A DNA stretch of 64,000 nt, taken from Pantoea sp. RIT-PI-b. Lineage in GTDB: Bacteria > Pseudomonadota > Gammaproteobacteria > Enterobacterales > Enterobacteriaceae. The notes under the pieces are model-generated. The model was given only the letters and a program-made list of their open reading frames with translations. It did not search any database and had not been told where the DNA came from. Of this stretch, positions 49,468 through 58,371 are shown piece by piece. The DNA lies in the NCBI RefSeq assembly GCF_001187905.1, contig NZ_LGIS01000012.1, positions 372,001 to 436,000 on the forward strand, written 5' to 3'. The position numbers and the translations under genes were made by a program. Each line of letters starts with the position of its first letter. The first letter of the stretch is position 1.

Positions 49468-50673
49468 ATGTCTGACGCCGCTGTACTGAGTAACGCTCAG
49501 TTAAATAAACGTATTCTCTCCGTCATTGTCTTCACCTTCTTTTGCTACCTTTCGGTGGGTTTGCCGCTCGCGGTGCTGCCGGGATTTGTGCATAACCAGC
49601 TTGGATTCAGCTCATTCATCGCCGGATTGATCATCAGTCTGCAATACTTCGCCACGCTACTCAGTCGCCCGCACTCCGGTCGTCTGGCGGATCGCTTTGG
49701 TCCAAAGCGCGTGGTGATGATGGGATTGGTGTTCTGCGGTATGAGCGGCGTGTTGTCGATTATCGCCGCCCTGTGCAGCGATGTGCCGATGCTGAGCCTG
49801 GCGCTGCTGGCGGCGGGGCGGCTGTTCCTCGGCGTGGGCGAAAGCTTCAGCAGCACCGGCTCCACGTTGTGGGGGATGAATATTGTCGGCCCGCTGCAAA
49901 CCGCGCGCGTCATCTCGTGGAACGGCGTTGCCACCTATTTCGCCATGGCGATCGGTGCGCCGCTCGGCGTGCTGCTTAATCAGTGGTTCGGCATCAGCGG
50001 CTTTGCCGGTTTGGTGGCGATCATGGGCATTGCCGGTTTCTGGATGGCGAGTCGCAAAGCGGGCGTTAACGTCACCGCGGGCGTGCGTATTCCGTTTCAT
50101 CGCGTGGTCAGCCGCGTGTGGATGTTTGGTCTGGCGCTGGGCTTTGGCACCATCGGTTTCGGCGTCATCTCCACCTTTATCACTCTCTATTTTGCCAGTC
50201 GCGACTGGAGCGGCGCGGCGTTCGCGCTCACCTTGTTTAGCCTCGGTTTTGTGATCGTGCGTCTCGGTTTTGGTCGCTACATCACCCGTTTTGGCGGCCT
50301 GAAAGTGGCGCTGGTGTCGTTCGTGCTGGAGTGCGCCGGATTACTGCTGATTTGGCAAGCCGATAGCGTGTGGTTGGTAGATTTAGGGGCATTCCTCACC
50401 GGCGGCGGCTTCTCGCTGGTGTTCCCGGCGCTCGGCGTCGAAGCGGTGAAGCGGGTGCAGCAGCAGGATCAAGGTTCGGCGCTCGGCACCTATTCAGCCT
50501 TTCTCGATTTAGGGTTGGGATTAACCGGGCCGGTAGCGGGTTTATTGATTGGACATTGGGGCATGCAGTCGGTCTATCTGGCGGCGGCGCTGATGGTGCT
50601 GGGGGCGTTTGCGTTGACGCTGCGTCTGCAACTGCAGCACGGCCGCCAGGCAGCCGTACAAACGAGTCATTAA
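49468..50673 (+). CDS. MFS transporter, YhhS-like
   Basis: This 401-residue major-facilitator protein has 12 predicted helices. YLSVGLPLAVLPGFVHNQLGF, LIISLQYFATLLSRPHSGRLADRFGPK and ISWNGVATYFAMAIGAPLGV closely resemble E. coli YhhS/YfcJ (UPF0226 group). Substrate is unknown; arabinose and drug efflux have been discussed for the group. Its stop overlaps the converging ppk2 end by 4 bases. Confidence 0.88.
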   Translation: MSDAAVLSNAQLNKRILSVIVFTFFCYLSVGLPLAVLPGFVHNQLGFSSFIAGLIISLQYFATLLSRPHSGRLADRFGPKRVVMMGLVFCGMSGVLSIIAALCSDVPMLSLALLAAGRLFLGVGESFSSTGSTLWGMNIVGPLQTARVISWNGVATYFAMAIGAPLGVLLNQWFGISGFAGLVAIMGIAGFWMASRKAGVNVTAGVRIPFHRVVSRVWMFGLALGFGTIGFGVISTFITLYFASRDWSGAAFALTLFSLGFVIVRLGFGRYITRFGGLKVALVSFVLECAGLLLIWQADSVWLVDLGAFLTGGGFSLVFPALGVEAVKRVQQQDQGSALGTYSAFLDLGLGLTGPVAGLLIGHWGMQSVYLAAALMVLGAFALTLRLQLQHGRQAAVQTSH

Positions 50674-51593
50674 TATTTTTCGGGCACCACCATGTGCTCG
50701 GGTACCGGCGCGCGACGATAGTCTTCAGAACGTTCGCGCGTCGGTAACATAATCGGTTTGGCTTCACTCTCTTCGTACGGCATTTGCTGCAGCAGATGGC
50801 TGATGCAGTTGAGGCGTGCGCGCTTCTTATCCACGCCCTGTACCACCCACCACGGCGCTTCGGCAATGTTGGTGCGCTCCAGCATCTCCTCTTTCGCCTC
50901 GGTGTAATCTTCCCAGCGGCGACGGCTTTCGAGATCCATCGGGCTCAGCTTCCACTGTTTAAGCGGATCGTGGATGCGGCTAAGGAAGCGCAGCTCCTGC
51001 TCTTCATCGGTAATGGAGAACCAATATTTGATGATCTGAATGCCGCTGCGCGTCAGCATTTTTTCGAACTCGGGCACGCTGCGGTAAAACTCTTCCACTT
51101 CATCTTCGTTGCAGAATCCCATTACGCGCTCAACGCCCGCACGGTTGTACCAGCTGCGGTCAAACATCACGATCTCACCGGCGGCGGGCAGGTGGGCGAT
51201 ATAGCGCTGAAAATACCATTGGGTTTTTTCACGATCGTTCGGCGCGGGCAGGGCGGCCACGCGGCAGGTACGCGGATTGAGGCGCTGGGTGATACGTTTG
51301 ATCACGCCGCCTTTGCCCGCCGCATCGCGGCCTTCAAACAGAATCACCACGCGATGACCGGTACGCATCACCCAATCCTGCAGCTTCACCAGCTCGCCCT
51401 GCAGATGCAGCAGTTCGCGGAAATAGCGGCGACGGAACGCCTTGTCGCTATCGTCCTGTGGCGCAGCGCTATCGTTAAAACGCAGGTCATCCAGCTCCAT
51501 CTCCAGCTCTTCGTCGTAGCTGTCATAAAACTCCTGCAGCAGACGCTGGTTAAAGGTCTCGCTGTGGAAGCTGTTGTCGTGTGTCGCCATCAT
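50670..51593 (-). CDS. ppk2: Polyphosphate kinase 2
   Basis: This 307-residue PPK2 enzyme has Walker A FEGRDAAGKGGVIKRI (about 88-103), Walker B IVMFDRSWYNRAGVE (about 152-166) and the lid region SRIHDPLKQWKLSPMDLESRRRW. It phosphorylates nucleoside diphosphates from polyphosphate or makes the reverse reaction. The single PPK2 domain and about 300-residue length suggest class I. It lies 9 bp after the PiT transporter gene, so phosphate uptake and polyphosphate use are co-expressed. Confidence 0.93.
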   Translation of the reverse strand: MMATHDNSFHSETFNQRLLQEFYDSYDEELEMELDDLRFNDSAAPQDDSDKAFRRRYFRELLHLQGELVKLQDWVMRTGHRVVILFEGRDAAGKGGVIKRITQRLNPRTCRVAALPAPNDREKTQWYFQRYIAHLPAAGEIVMFDRSWYNRAGVERVMGFCNEDEVEEFYRSVPEFEKMLTRSGIQIIKYWFSITDEEQELRFLSRIHDPLKQWKLSPMDLESRRRWEDYTEAKEEMLERTNIAEAPWWVVQGVDKKRARLNCISHLLQQMPYEESEAKPIMLPTRERSEDYRRAPVPEHMVVPEKY

Positions 51594-51602
51594 TTTCTCC
51601 CA

Positions 51603-53213
51603 TTACAGGTGGATAAACAGGGCGTAAAGCAGCCCCGAAAGTAAAACTGAAACCGGCAGCGTCAGCACCCATGCCATCGCCAGATTGCGGAGGGTCGAGA
51701 GTTGCAGGCCTGAACGGTTGGCGGCCATTGATCCGGCGACGCCCGAAGAGAGCACATGGGTGGTGGAGACCGGCAGGCCAAACGCGTCGGCCGCGCCGAT
51801 GGTGGCCATCGCCACCAGCTCGGCGCTGGCACCCTGCGCGTAGGTCAGGTGGGTTTTGCCAATGCGCTCACCCACGGTTACCACAATGCGGCGCCAGCCG
51901 ACCATGGTGCCGAGGCCCAGCGCAATCGCCACCACCACTTTCACCCACATCGGGATAAAGCGCGTGGCAGCATCCAGCTCTTTCTTCACCGCCGCCAGGT
52001 TGCGCGCGGTCTCTTCCGGCAGCGCGACCTTGGCCGTTTGTAGATGCTTAATGGTTTCGGAGGCCAGATACATGTCGTTGCGCGTGTTGGTCACCGCCTG
52101 CGCCGGGATGTTCTCCACCGCGCCATAGCGGCGAATCTGCTCACCGATATCGCCCAGCATCATGCCGAGCGCGGGCAGTACCTGCGGACGGTTTTGACTG
52201 GTGCGCACGAATTCGGTCAGTACCCCGCGCGGGGCGGGCATCGCGGCGGGCGCCGGTTGCAGCGTCAGCAGTTGCTGTTCGGTTACCTGCGTTAAGGCGG
52301 CGACGCGTGGAATTTGCTCCGGCGGCAGCGAGCGGTTCAGGGCGTAGGCAATCGGCATGGTGCCGACCAGAATCAGCATGATTAAGCCCATGCCTTTCTG
52401 CCCGTCATTCGAGCCGTGCGCAAACGAGACGCCGGTGCAAGTGAGAATCAGCAAACCGCGAATCCATACCGGCGGTGGCTGATTGCCTTTGGGTGCTTCA
52501 TACAGTTGGCGATTGCGGATAAACGCTTTCATCGCCAGCAGCAGCAACCCGGCGCAGATAAAGCCGACCACCGGCGACAGCAGCAGCGCGTAGCCCACTT
52601 TAATCGCCTGATCCCAATCGACCCCGCTGGTGCCGCTGCGGCCATGCAGCAAGGCGTTCGCCACGCCCACGCCGATGATCGAACCGATCAGCGTATGGGA
52701 TGACGAAGCCGGCAAGCCAAAATACCAGGTGCCCAGGTTCCAGATAATTGCCGAGAACAGCAGGGCGTAAACCATGGCAAAGCCGTGGCCGCTGCCCGCT
52801 TGCAGAATCAGCTCGACTGGCAGCAGCGAGATAATGCCAAATGCCACCACGCCGCTGGAAAGCAGCACGCCAAGAAAGTTGCAGAAACCCGACCACATCA
52901 CCGCCACGCCGGGTGACAGCGAATGGGTATAAATCACCGTAGCGACGGCGTTGGCGGTATCGTGGAAACCGTTCACAAACTCAAAGCCGAGCGCGATGAT
53001 CAGCGCGACGCCAAGCAGCAGGAACGGCGTATAGCTGGTGACCGGTGCGCCGGTCTCTTCAACGTCATTAAACAGATTGATGCCGGCATACAGCAGGCCG
53101 GCAATCAGCAGTAGGACAAAGATCAGACGTGAAGCCGGACCGTTGCCGCGGTTAAGGTTCGGGCGTCCGCTGTGGGACGAGGAGGTTGATGCAGGTAAAC
53201 TGTTTTCAGCCAT
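51603..53213 (-). CDS. PiT-family inorganic phosphate transporter
   Basis: From ATG 53213, with GAGG upstream, this is a 536-residue PiT transporter. The N-terminal repeat signature GFEFVNGFHDTANAVATVIYT (about 68-88) and the C-terminal copy (AMATIGAADAFGLPVSTTHVLSSGVAGS) are visible. Between them is a large soluble insert (about 300-440). It is longer than E. coli PitA (499). Metal-phosphate symport is the family role. Upstream in-frame codons to 53342 contain no ribosome site. It forms an operon with ppk2. Confidence 0.9.
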   Translation of the reverse strand: MAENSLPASTSSSHSGRPNLNRGNGPASRLIFVLLLIAGLLYAGINLFNDVEETGAPVTSYTPFLLLGVALIIALGFEFVNGFHDTANAVATVIYTHSLSPGVAVMWSGFCNFLGVLLSSGVVAFGIISLLPVELILQAGSGHGFAMVYALLFSAIIWNLGTWYFGLPASSSHTLIGSIIGVGVANALLHGRSGTSGVDWDQAIKVGYALLLSPVVGFICAGLLLLAMKAFIRNRQLYEAPKGNQPPPVWIRGLLILTCTGVSFAHGSNDGQKGMGLIMLILVGTMPIAYALNRSLPPEQIPRVAALTQVTEQQLLTLQPAPAAMPAPRGVLTEFVRTSQNRPQVLPALGMMLGDIGEQIRRYGAVENIPAQAVTNTRNDMYLASETIKHLQTAKVALPEETARNLAAVKKELDAATRFIPMWVKVVVAIALGLGTMVGWRRIVVTVGERIGKTHLTYAQGASAELVAMATIGAADAFGLPVSTTHVLSSGVAGSMAANRSGLQLSTLRNLAMAWVLTLPVSVLLSGLLYALFIHL

Positions 53214-53267
53214 AAAACACCTCGGTGTTAAATCACGATGCTCGAACGGCACCCTTTGACTTCCAGT

Positions 53268-53301
53268 GTGATACGGGGTTTGTATGACAGAATGATGATG
53301 G
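53268..53301 (-). promoter_or_regulatory. Candidate Pho box and -10 upstream of pit-ppk2
   Basis: On the minus strand CCATCATC-ATT-CTGTCATA (53301-53283) has one perfect and one partial PhoB half-site with 11-bp spacing. It is followed after 9 bases by TATCAC (53273-53268), a possible -10. The pit ATG is about 55 bp farther. PhoB control would suit a phosphate transporter and polyphosphate kinase, but the left half is weak. Confidence 0.4.
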
Positions 53302-53378
53302 CGAACGAACGGTGTCATCTTGCTGCAACATCCCTGTCGCACGCTGTGGATCTGACCGCTCTGGAATAACCTGCTGCT

Positions 53379-54404
53379 ATGCTCCAGCCCGTTTTACCGC
53401 TTGCCTCGCTGCCGGACTTCAATAACGAAGTGGCCGGACTGATTCATGGTTATCTGTTTACGCCCGAGTCGCCGCCACAGCGACTGAATGCGCGCGAAGC
53501 CGCTCAGCTGGCGCAGCAACAGCTGCCAGCGTCATACTTTATCTGGCTGCACATCAACCTTAATCACGCGCGCGCTGAACGCTGGGTTCAGGACCACTTT
53601 GGCGTAGACCACGACTTTTTCGATGAGATACATTCGGCTTCACCGCGCACCCGTTTGGCGCATCAAAACGACGCGCTGCTGGCGGTGCTCAATGACGTCA
53701 CCTTCAGCAAAGAGGAGCGCAGCACGCAGAACGCCACGCTGTGGATGTGGTGCTGCCCGCATGTGGTGGTGACCGCACGTTTTCGCCCGGTTGGCATGAT
53801 CGAACGCATGCATCAGCAGATCGACCGCCTGCAGTTTGCCGACTCTGACGCGATGCTGTTGTGGCTGCTCGGTGAGCAGGAAGCCCAGCTCGAGCAGGTG
53901 GTGCGTCGCTCCAGCCAGGCGGTGGATGCGATTGAAGAGCGTTTGCTCAGTGCGGCGATCAAAACCAATCGCCGTGAACTGGGGCAGCTGCGCCGCATGT
54001 TGCTGCGCGTGCAGCGCCTGCTGGCGCCGGAACCGGCGGCGCTGTTTCGTCTGCTGAATCGACCGCCTAAATGGCTGAAGCGCGAACCGCTGGGTGAGCT
54101 GCGTATTTTCACCGAAGAGTTCAGCGTGGCGCTGAATGATTTGGCCAGTTTGATGGAGCGCATTCGCCTGCTGCAGGAGGAGATTGCCGCGCGCCTGATG
54201 GAACAGAGCAACCGCACGCTGTTTTTACTGACGGTGATTACCGTGCTGGCGCTGCCGATCAATATCGTGGCAGGCTTTTTTGGTATGAACGTTGGCGGCA
54301 TTCCGCTGGCCAATAATCCGCATGGCTTTCTGCTGCTGGTGCTGGTGGTGCTGGCATTTACGCTGGTGGCGGGCTGGCTGGCATTTCGGCGACCGCGTGA
54401 TTGA
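53379..54404 (+). CDS. CorA-family metal transporter, ZntB-like
   Basis: This 341-residue CorA/ZntB protein has an N-terminal alpha-beta funnel domain, a long stalk helix (about 230-275, LMERIRLLQEEIAARLMEQSNR) and two C-terminal helices with the pore motif FGMNVGG between them. The GMN motif is CorA-type; the overall sequence is ZntB-like and its ion (Mg, Zn, Co, Ni) cannot be read from sequence. It is divergent from pit. Confidence 0.87.
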   Translation: MLQPVLPLASLPDFNNEVAGLIHGYLFTPESPPQRLNAREAAQLAQQQLPASYFIWLHINLNHARAERWVQDHFGVDHDFFDEIHSASPRTRLAHQNDALLAVLNDVTFSKEERSTQNATLWMWCCPHVVVTARFRPVGMIERMHQQIDRLQFADSDAMLLWLLGEQEAQLEQVVRRSSQAVDAIEERLLSAAIKTNRRELGQLRRMLLRVQRLLAPEPAALFRLLNRPPKWLKREPLGELRIFTEEFSVALNDLASLMERIRLLQEEIAARLMEQSNRTLFLLTVITVLALPINIVAGFFGMNVGGIPLANNPHGFLLLVLVVLAFTLVAGWLAFRRPRD

Positions 54405-55145
54405 GCGCTTAGCACGCGTCAAGCAGTGAATTGGCATCGCAGGGGTTCCGCCCGCTAAGCATCCGGCAGTTTCAGAATGAGTGAAGCCGGCGGCCGGGCT
54501 AAGGTCCGAAGGCGCGGACCTTAGCAATCCGCGCCTGCGCCGTCCTCGCTGTTCCCTCGCTTATCACTCCGGCCTGACGGACCGCGCGGATTCGCCATCC
54601 CTGGCTCATGCCGCGCTTTCGCCGACGTCGTGTCGGCTCATCCTGGCCGTCACTCTGCGCTCGGCGCTGCGGATAGCGCCCAACACCATCGCCTGTCATT
54701 ACCGCATCTGGTTTGAAATTTTGCTGGCTGAAGATTGTGGGTTACCTGGTCGCCATGAATGGCGACCCTACAGGCGTTCCAGCGATGATAATTCAGGAAT
54801 AGGCATTGATGCTGCAGCGCGGGTGTTGAGGCGACATCCAAACCCGCTGAGCGAGTGAGGGATTCCAGGGCGAGCCGCAGGGATGCGGCGAGAGGCGGCG
54901 CTGAGCAGGAGCGAATCGTCGCCGGTCCGTCAGGAATCGTGAAGGAGTGAAGGCACCGCGAAGCGGCGGGATGGGCTGGCGCAGGGCCGGGGAGTGAAGA
55001 GGGCGTGGCCTAGACGCCCTCTTCTCGGTCGCCGCACGGCATAGCTGAAACTACCCCAGCCGATGGCGAACGAAATTCGCTCCGTACAAACGAAAGTAAC
55101 TGATTAGCATTAGCCATTTATGGCGACCAGGCTTATCGCACGCAC
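54405..55145. repeat. Non-coding region with a large imperfect inverted element
   Basis: No gene is convincing in this 741-bp stretch. Two perfect 11-bp hairpins bound it: GCTAAGGTCCG/CGGACCTTAGC (54498-54525) and GAAGAGGGCGT/ACGCCCTCTTC (54996-55024). Inside, inverted pairs share one centre near 54755: CCTGACGGACC (54573-54583) with GGTCCGTCAGG (54924-54934), and CAACACC (54681-54687) with GGTGTTG (54822-54828). The GTCGCCAT palindrome (54748-54767) sits at that centre. A GCCGCA-GGGA-TGCGGC hairpin (54874-54889) recalls those near 5458. A decayed palindrome is at 55112-55130. Confidence 0.7.
54748..54767. repeat. GTCGCCAT palindrome
   Basis: GGTCGCCATGAATGGCGACC is a near-perfect 20-base palindrome located at the centre of the large inverted element. 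The same 20-mer occurs at 37004-37023 and 60487-60506. Confidence 0.88.
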
Positions 55146-55172
55146 AAAAAAGCCAGCCCGCAGGCTGGCTTA
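55146..55172 (-). terminator. Rho-independent terminator of ldtB
   Basis: The stem AAGCCAGCC / GGCTGGCTT has loop CGCA. On the minus strand it is followed by TTTTTT (55150-55145). It starts about 20 bp after the ldtB stop. Confidence 0.9.
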
Positions 55173-55190
55173 TTACATCTCAAAACAGAC

Positions 55191-56243
55191 TTACAGGCTG
55201 GTAGCCGGCTGAGCAGCTGGCGCTGCACCATTGATACCCTGCGGCGTCATTGGCTCTTCTTTCGGCAAGGCGTCAGAAGATTCCTGTACCGGCACCGGTG
55301 CTGGCTGAACGTCGCCGGCTGGACCGTTAATTTTGATCGGCATACCGTTACGCGCCTGGATAGCGTTGTTCACGGCATCCTGGTTAGTGCTGGCATCGGC
55401 AATCACTTTGGTCACGGCAGAAGTCAGGTTGATTGGCACCAATTCACGTGAGTTGAACTGCTCTTCCGTGGTCGACAGAGGGTTGTGAACTTCCACATAG
55501 CGCGAACCATCTGGCTCAACCGTGGCTTTCACCGGCTGGTCGATGAACTGGACGCGCGTGCCAACTGGCACGTTGTCGAACAGCCATTTAATGTCATCAG
55601 AACGCAGACGCACACAGCCGTGGCTCACGCGCAGACCAATACCGAAGTTGGCGTTGGTGCCGTGGATCGCATACAGACGGCCGATATACAGCGCGTGCAG
55701 ACCCATCGGGTTATCAGGACCGGCGGGGAACACGGCGGGGATGCTCTCGCCGCGTGCGGCATATTCGGCATGCATCGCTTTGGTTGGCGTCCAGGTCGGG
55801 CCATCTTTCTTACGCTCAACCTTGGTGGTCCAGTTCATTGGCGTGTCTTTACCCAACTCGCCGATGCCGATTGGCAGCACAACCACGGTCTTAGTGCCTT
55901 TCGGGTAGTAATAAAGACGCATTTCAGCACTGTTGATGATGATACCTTCACGCGGCGCGTCAGGCAGAATCAGCTGCTGAGGGATGATCATTTTAGTGCC
56001 AGCTTTCGGCAGATAAACGTCAACGCCCGGATTGGCTTCCAGCATGTTGCTGAGACCCATCTGATACTGTGCGGCAAAGGCTTCCAGCGGAAGTTTGCTG
56101 TCATCAGGAACAGTGATTTCGATATTTTCGCCGATCAGACGGCTGTTAGCCGGCGGCAGCGGATACACAACTGCAAATGCCGACTGGCTGAACGCCGCCA
56201 GTGCGAGGGCGAGTGAAGCGAACGCGCGAATGCTCATTTTCAT
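55191..56243 (-). CDS. ldtB: L,D-transpeptidase LdtB (YbiS)
   Basis: This periplasmic enzyme attaches Braun lipoprotein to peptidoglycan. From ATG 56243 it has 350 residues: a signal peptide (ending SAFA), a LysM-like segment ([24 protein letters not shown]) and a YkuD catalytic domain with [22 protein letters not shown], where Cys is the nucleophile. It is nearly colinear with E. coli YbiS but ends with an extra Pro/Ala-rich tail. An in-frame TTG at 56252 and an ATG at 56237 are alternatives; no strong ribosome site decides. Confidence 0.94.
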   Translation of the reverse strand: MKMSIRAFASLALALAAFSQSAFAVVYPLPPANSRLIGENIEITVPDDSKLPLEAFAAQYQMGLSNMLEANPGVDVYLPKAGTKMIIPQQLILPDAPREGIIINSAEMRLYYYPKGTKTVVVLPIGIGELGKDTPMNWTTKVERKKDGPTWTPTKAMHAEYAARGESIPAVFPAGPDNPMGLHALYIGRLYAIHGTNANFGIGLRVSHGCVRLRSDDIKWLFDNVPVGTRVQFIDQPVKATVEPDGSRYVEVHNPLSTTEEQFNSRELVPINLTSAVTKVIADASTNQDAVNNAIQARNGMPIKINGPAGDVQPAPVPVQESSDALPKEEPMTPQGINGAAPAAQPATSL

Positions 56244-56439
56244 GTTTTTCAAGTCGTTATGGCCATGTTTCAGGCTTGTCAGTGTGTCGAATCCATCGTG
56301 GTCAGTATGACCCGCTGCGCATTATATGTGCATTGGCACAGTGATGGAAATCAGGATTTTTGCTTGCTGCGGAAACTTTACGCAAATCCTTGTCTTTACC
56401 AGACAATTCTCTTGGATCCGTAGCCCAAAATGTGAATTT

Positions 56440-58254
56440 TTAGGGCTGCCACAGGGTAACTTCATTACTCAATTTACGATTGAGGAAAAAAGCGGCACTG
56501 ATTAACGCCAGATGCGTTAACGCCTGCGGCATGTTGCCCAAGGCATTGCCGTGCGGGGTAAATTCCTCCGCATACAAGCCGAGCGGATTGGCATAGCTCA
56601 GCAGCTTTTCAAACTCAAAATGCGCTTCGCTTACCCGCCCGGCACGCGCCAGGCACTCCACGTACCAGAATGAGCAGGCGGCAAACGAGCCTTCTCCTCC
56701 TTTTAAAGCATCGGCAGGCGTCTCGTGAATGTTATAGCGTCGCACTAAACCGTCGCTCACCAGGTGCGTTTTTATCGCGTCCAGCGTGGAGATCCAGTCA
56801 GGATCGGTCGAGCTGACAAAGCGCACCAGCGGCATCAGTAGCATCGATGCATCAAGGAAATCTCCACCACGCGTGGCGGTGAAATGGCCCAGTTCGGGGT
56901 TCCAGAAATTTTGCCAGATATCATCGCGAATCTCGCTGCGCACCCGATCCCAGCGATCGTACGGCATCGGTAGCGAGCGCTTCAAACCGAGGCGCAGTGC
57001 ACGATCGAGCGCCACCCAGCACATCAAACGCGAATGCAGAAAATGCTCCGGTTCGCCGCGCATCTCCCAAATCCCGGCATCGGGCTGATTCCAGTTCACG
57101 CAGACGTAGTCGATCATATCGGAGACGTACTTCCAGCCGCGATGCGAAATCGCTTCGCCATATTTGTTGGCGAGGTAGATGGCATCCATTAGCTCGCCGT
57201 AGATATCGAGTTGGGTCTGGCGCCAGGCGTCATTGCCGATGCGCACCGGGCGTGAATTGGCATAGCCGGACAGATTCAGCAACTCGGTTTCGTGTAGCTC
57301 GGTGCCGCTATCAAGGCGATACATCACCTGCAGATGCGGCGTATCGTCGTGGCTGTGTTCGACGCAGCGGCCGACCCATTTGGTAAAGTCGCGCGCTTCT
57401 TCGGTGTAACCGAGGCGCATCAGCGCGTACATGCTGAATGAGGCATCACGGATCCACGAGGCGCGATAATCCCAGTTGCGCTCGCCGCCCAGCTCCTCCG
57501 GCAAGCCAAAGGTGGCGGCGGCGGCAATGGAACCGTGCTGATGGGAGGTCAGCAGCTTGAGCGCCAGCGCGGAACGCGTCACCATCTCCTGCCAGCGGCC
57601 GCGATAGGAGCTGTGGCTGCTCCAGCGGCGCCAGTACGCGAGCGTGTCGCGGAAACACTGTTCGGTGGCGATCTCGGCCACGTGGGGATCGTCATCGTTG
57701 CCAAAAACAAACTCGGCCGATTCACCGGCTTTAAGGGTGAATTCCGCCACCGCGCTGTGATTTTCGCGCGTCATCACCACCGTGGCGCTCAGGCGCAAGC
57801 TCGGTTGACCGGCGGCAAGGAAGGCGATGCCACCGGGTCGCAGTTCGGTGGTGGTTTCCGCGCGCGCATAGTCATGGCGCGGTGCGCACAGCAGATGAAA
57901 CTTCGCTGTGCCGCGCACCATTTTCACGCGGCGCACCAAACGCGGCGCTTTGTTGTGTTCATCGCAGATCGGCATGTAATCGGTAATCTCGGCTACACCT
58001 GAATCGTCGAGCCAGCGGGTTTGCAAAATATTGGTATCGGGCAAGTAGAGTTGCTGCTGGCGGGCATGTTTCCAGTCAGGCGCGATAGAAAAAAGTCCGG
58101 CTTCATCGCTGTCGAGCAGCGCGGCGAAAACCGATGGGCTATCCAGCTCCGGCCAGCAAAGGTAGTCGATGGTGCCGTCGTTGGCGATCAATGCGCAGGT
58201 GCGTAAATCACCAATCACTCCGTGGTCGTCTATTCTGCGTTTAATCTCGCTCAT
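56440..58254 (-). CDS. Glycoside hydrolase family 15 protein
   Basis: This 604-residue cytosolic protein has an N-terminal beta-sandwich domain (about 1-230) and a C-terminal (alpha/alpha)6 barrel (about 240-604). Hallmarks are GGERNWDYRASWIRDASFSMYAL, the general acid Glu about 397 (AGIWEMRGEPEHF) and the base Glu about 563-564 (LYAEEFTPHGNALGNMPQAL). Bacterial proteins of this length include glucoamylases, isomaltose-glucohydrolases and trehalases; substrate cannot be fixed here. There is no signal peptide. It is divergent from yohF. Confidence 0.88.
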   Translation of the reverse strand: MSEIKRRIDDHGVIGDLRTCALIANDGTIDYLCWPELDSPSVFAALLDSDEAGLFSIAPDWKHARQQQLYLPDTNILQTRWLDDSGVAEITDYMPICDEHNKAPRLVRRVKMVRGTAKFHLLCAPRHDYARAETTTELRPGGIAFLAAGQPSLRLSATVVMTRENHSAVAEFTLKAGESAEFVFGNDDDPHVAEIATEQCFRDTLAYWRRWSSHSSYRGRWQEMVTRSALALKLLTSHQHGSIAAAATFGLPEELGGERNWDYRASWIRDASFSMYALMRLGYTEEARDFTKWVGRCVEHSHDDTPHLQVMYRLDSGTELHETELLNLSGYANSRPVRIGNDAWRQTQLDIYGELMDAIYLANKYGEAISHRGWKYVSDMIDYVCVNWNQPDAGIWEMRGEPEHFLHSRLMCWVALDRALRLGLKRSLPMPYDRWDRVRSEIRDDIWQNFWNPELGHFTATRGGDFLDASMLLMPLVRFVSSTDPDWISTLDAIKTHLVSDGLVRRYNIHETPADALKGGEGSFAACSFWYVECLARAGRVSEAHFEFEKLLSYANPLGLYAEEFTPHGNALGNMPQALTHLALISAAFFLNRKLSNEVTLWQP

Positions 58255-58371
58255 CTTGCCCCCTTTGCCGTATGTAATTGTTAACTATAGACGAAACGGC
58301 AGTTTCGGCGGCTCGGAGGCACAGAAGGATAACTTCTATACTGTAAAGACACCCTCAATCAGGAGAATGTT

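Noticed and set aside
54481-54858. 125-codon plus-strand frame in the repeat region after the CorA-like gene
   Set aside because: It runs through hairpins and inverted repeats and has an irregular composition with no family signature.
55485-56216. 243-codon open frame antisense to ldtB
   Set aside because: It is a shadow frame of a strongly conserved gene, with no ribosome site or recognisable domain.
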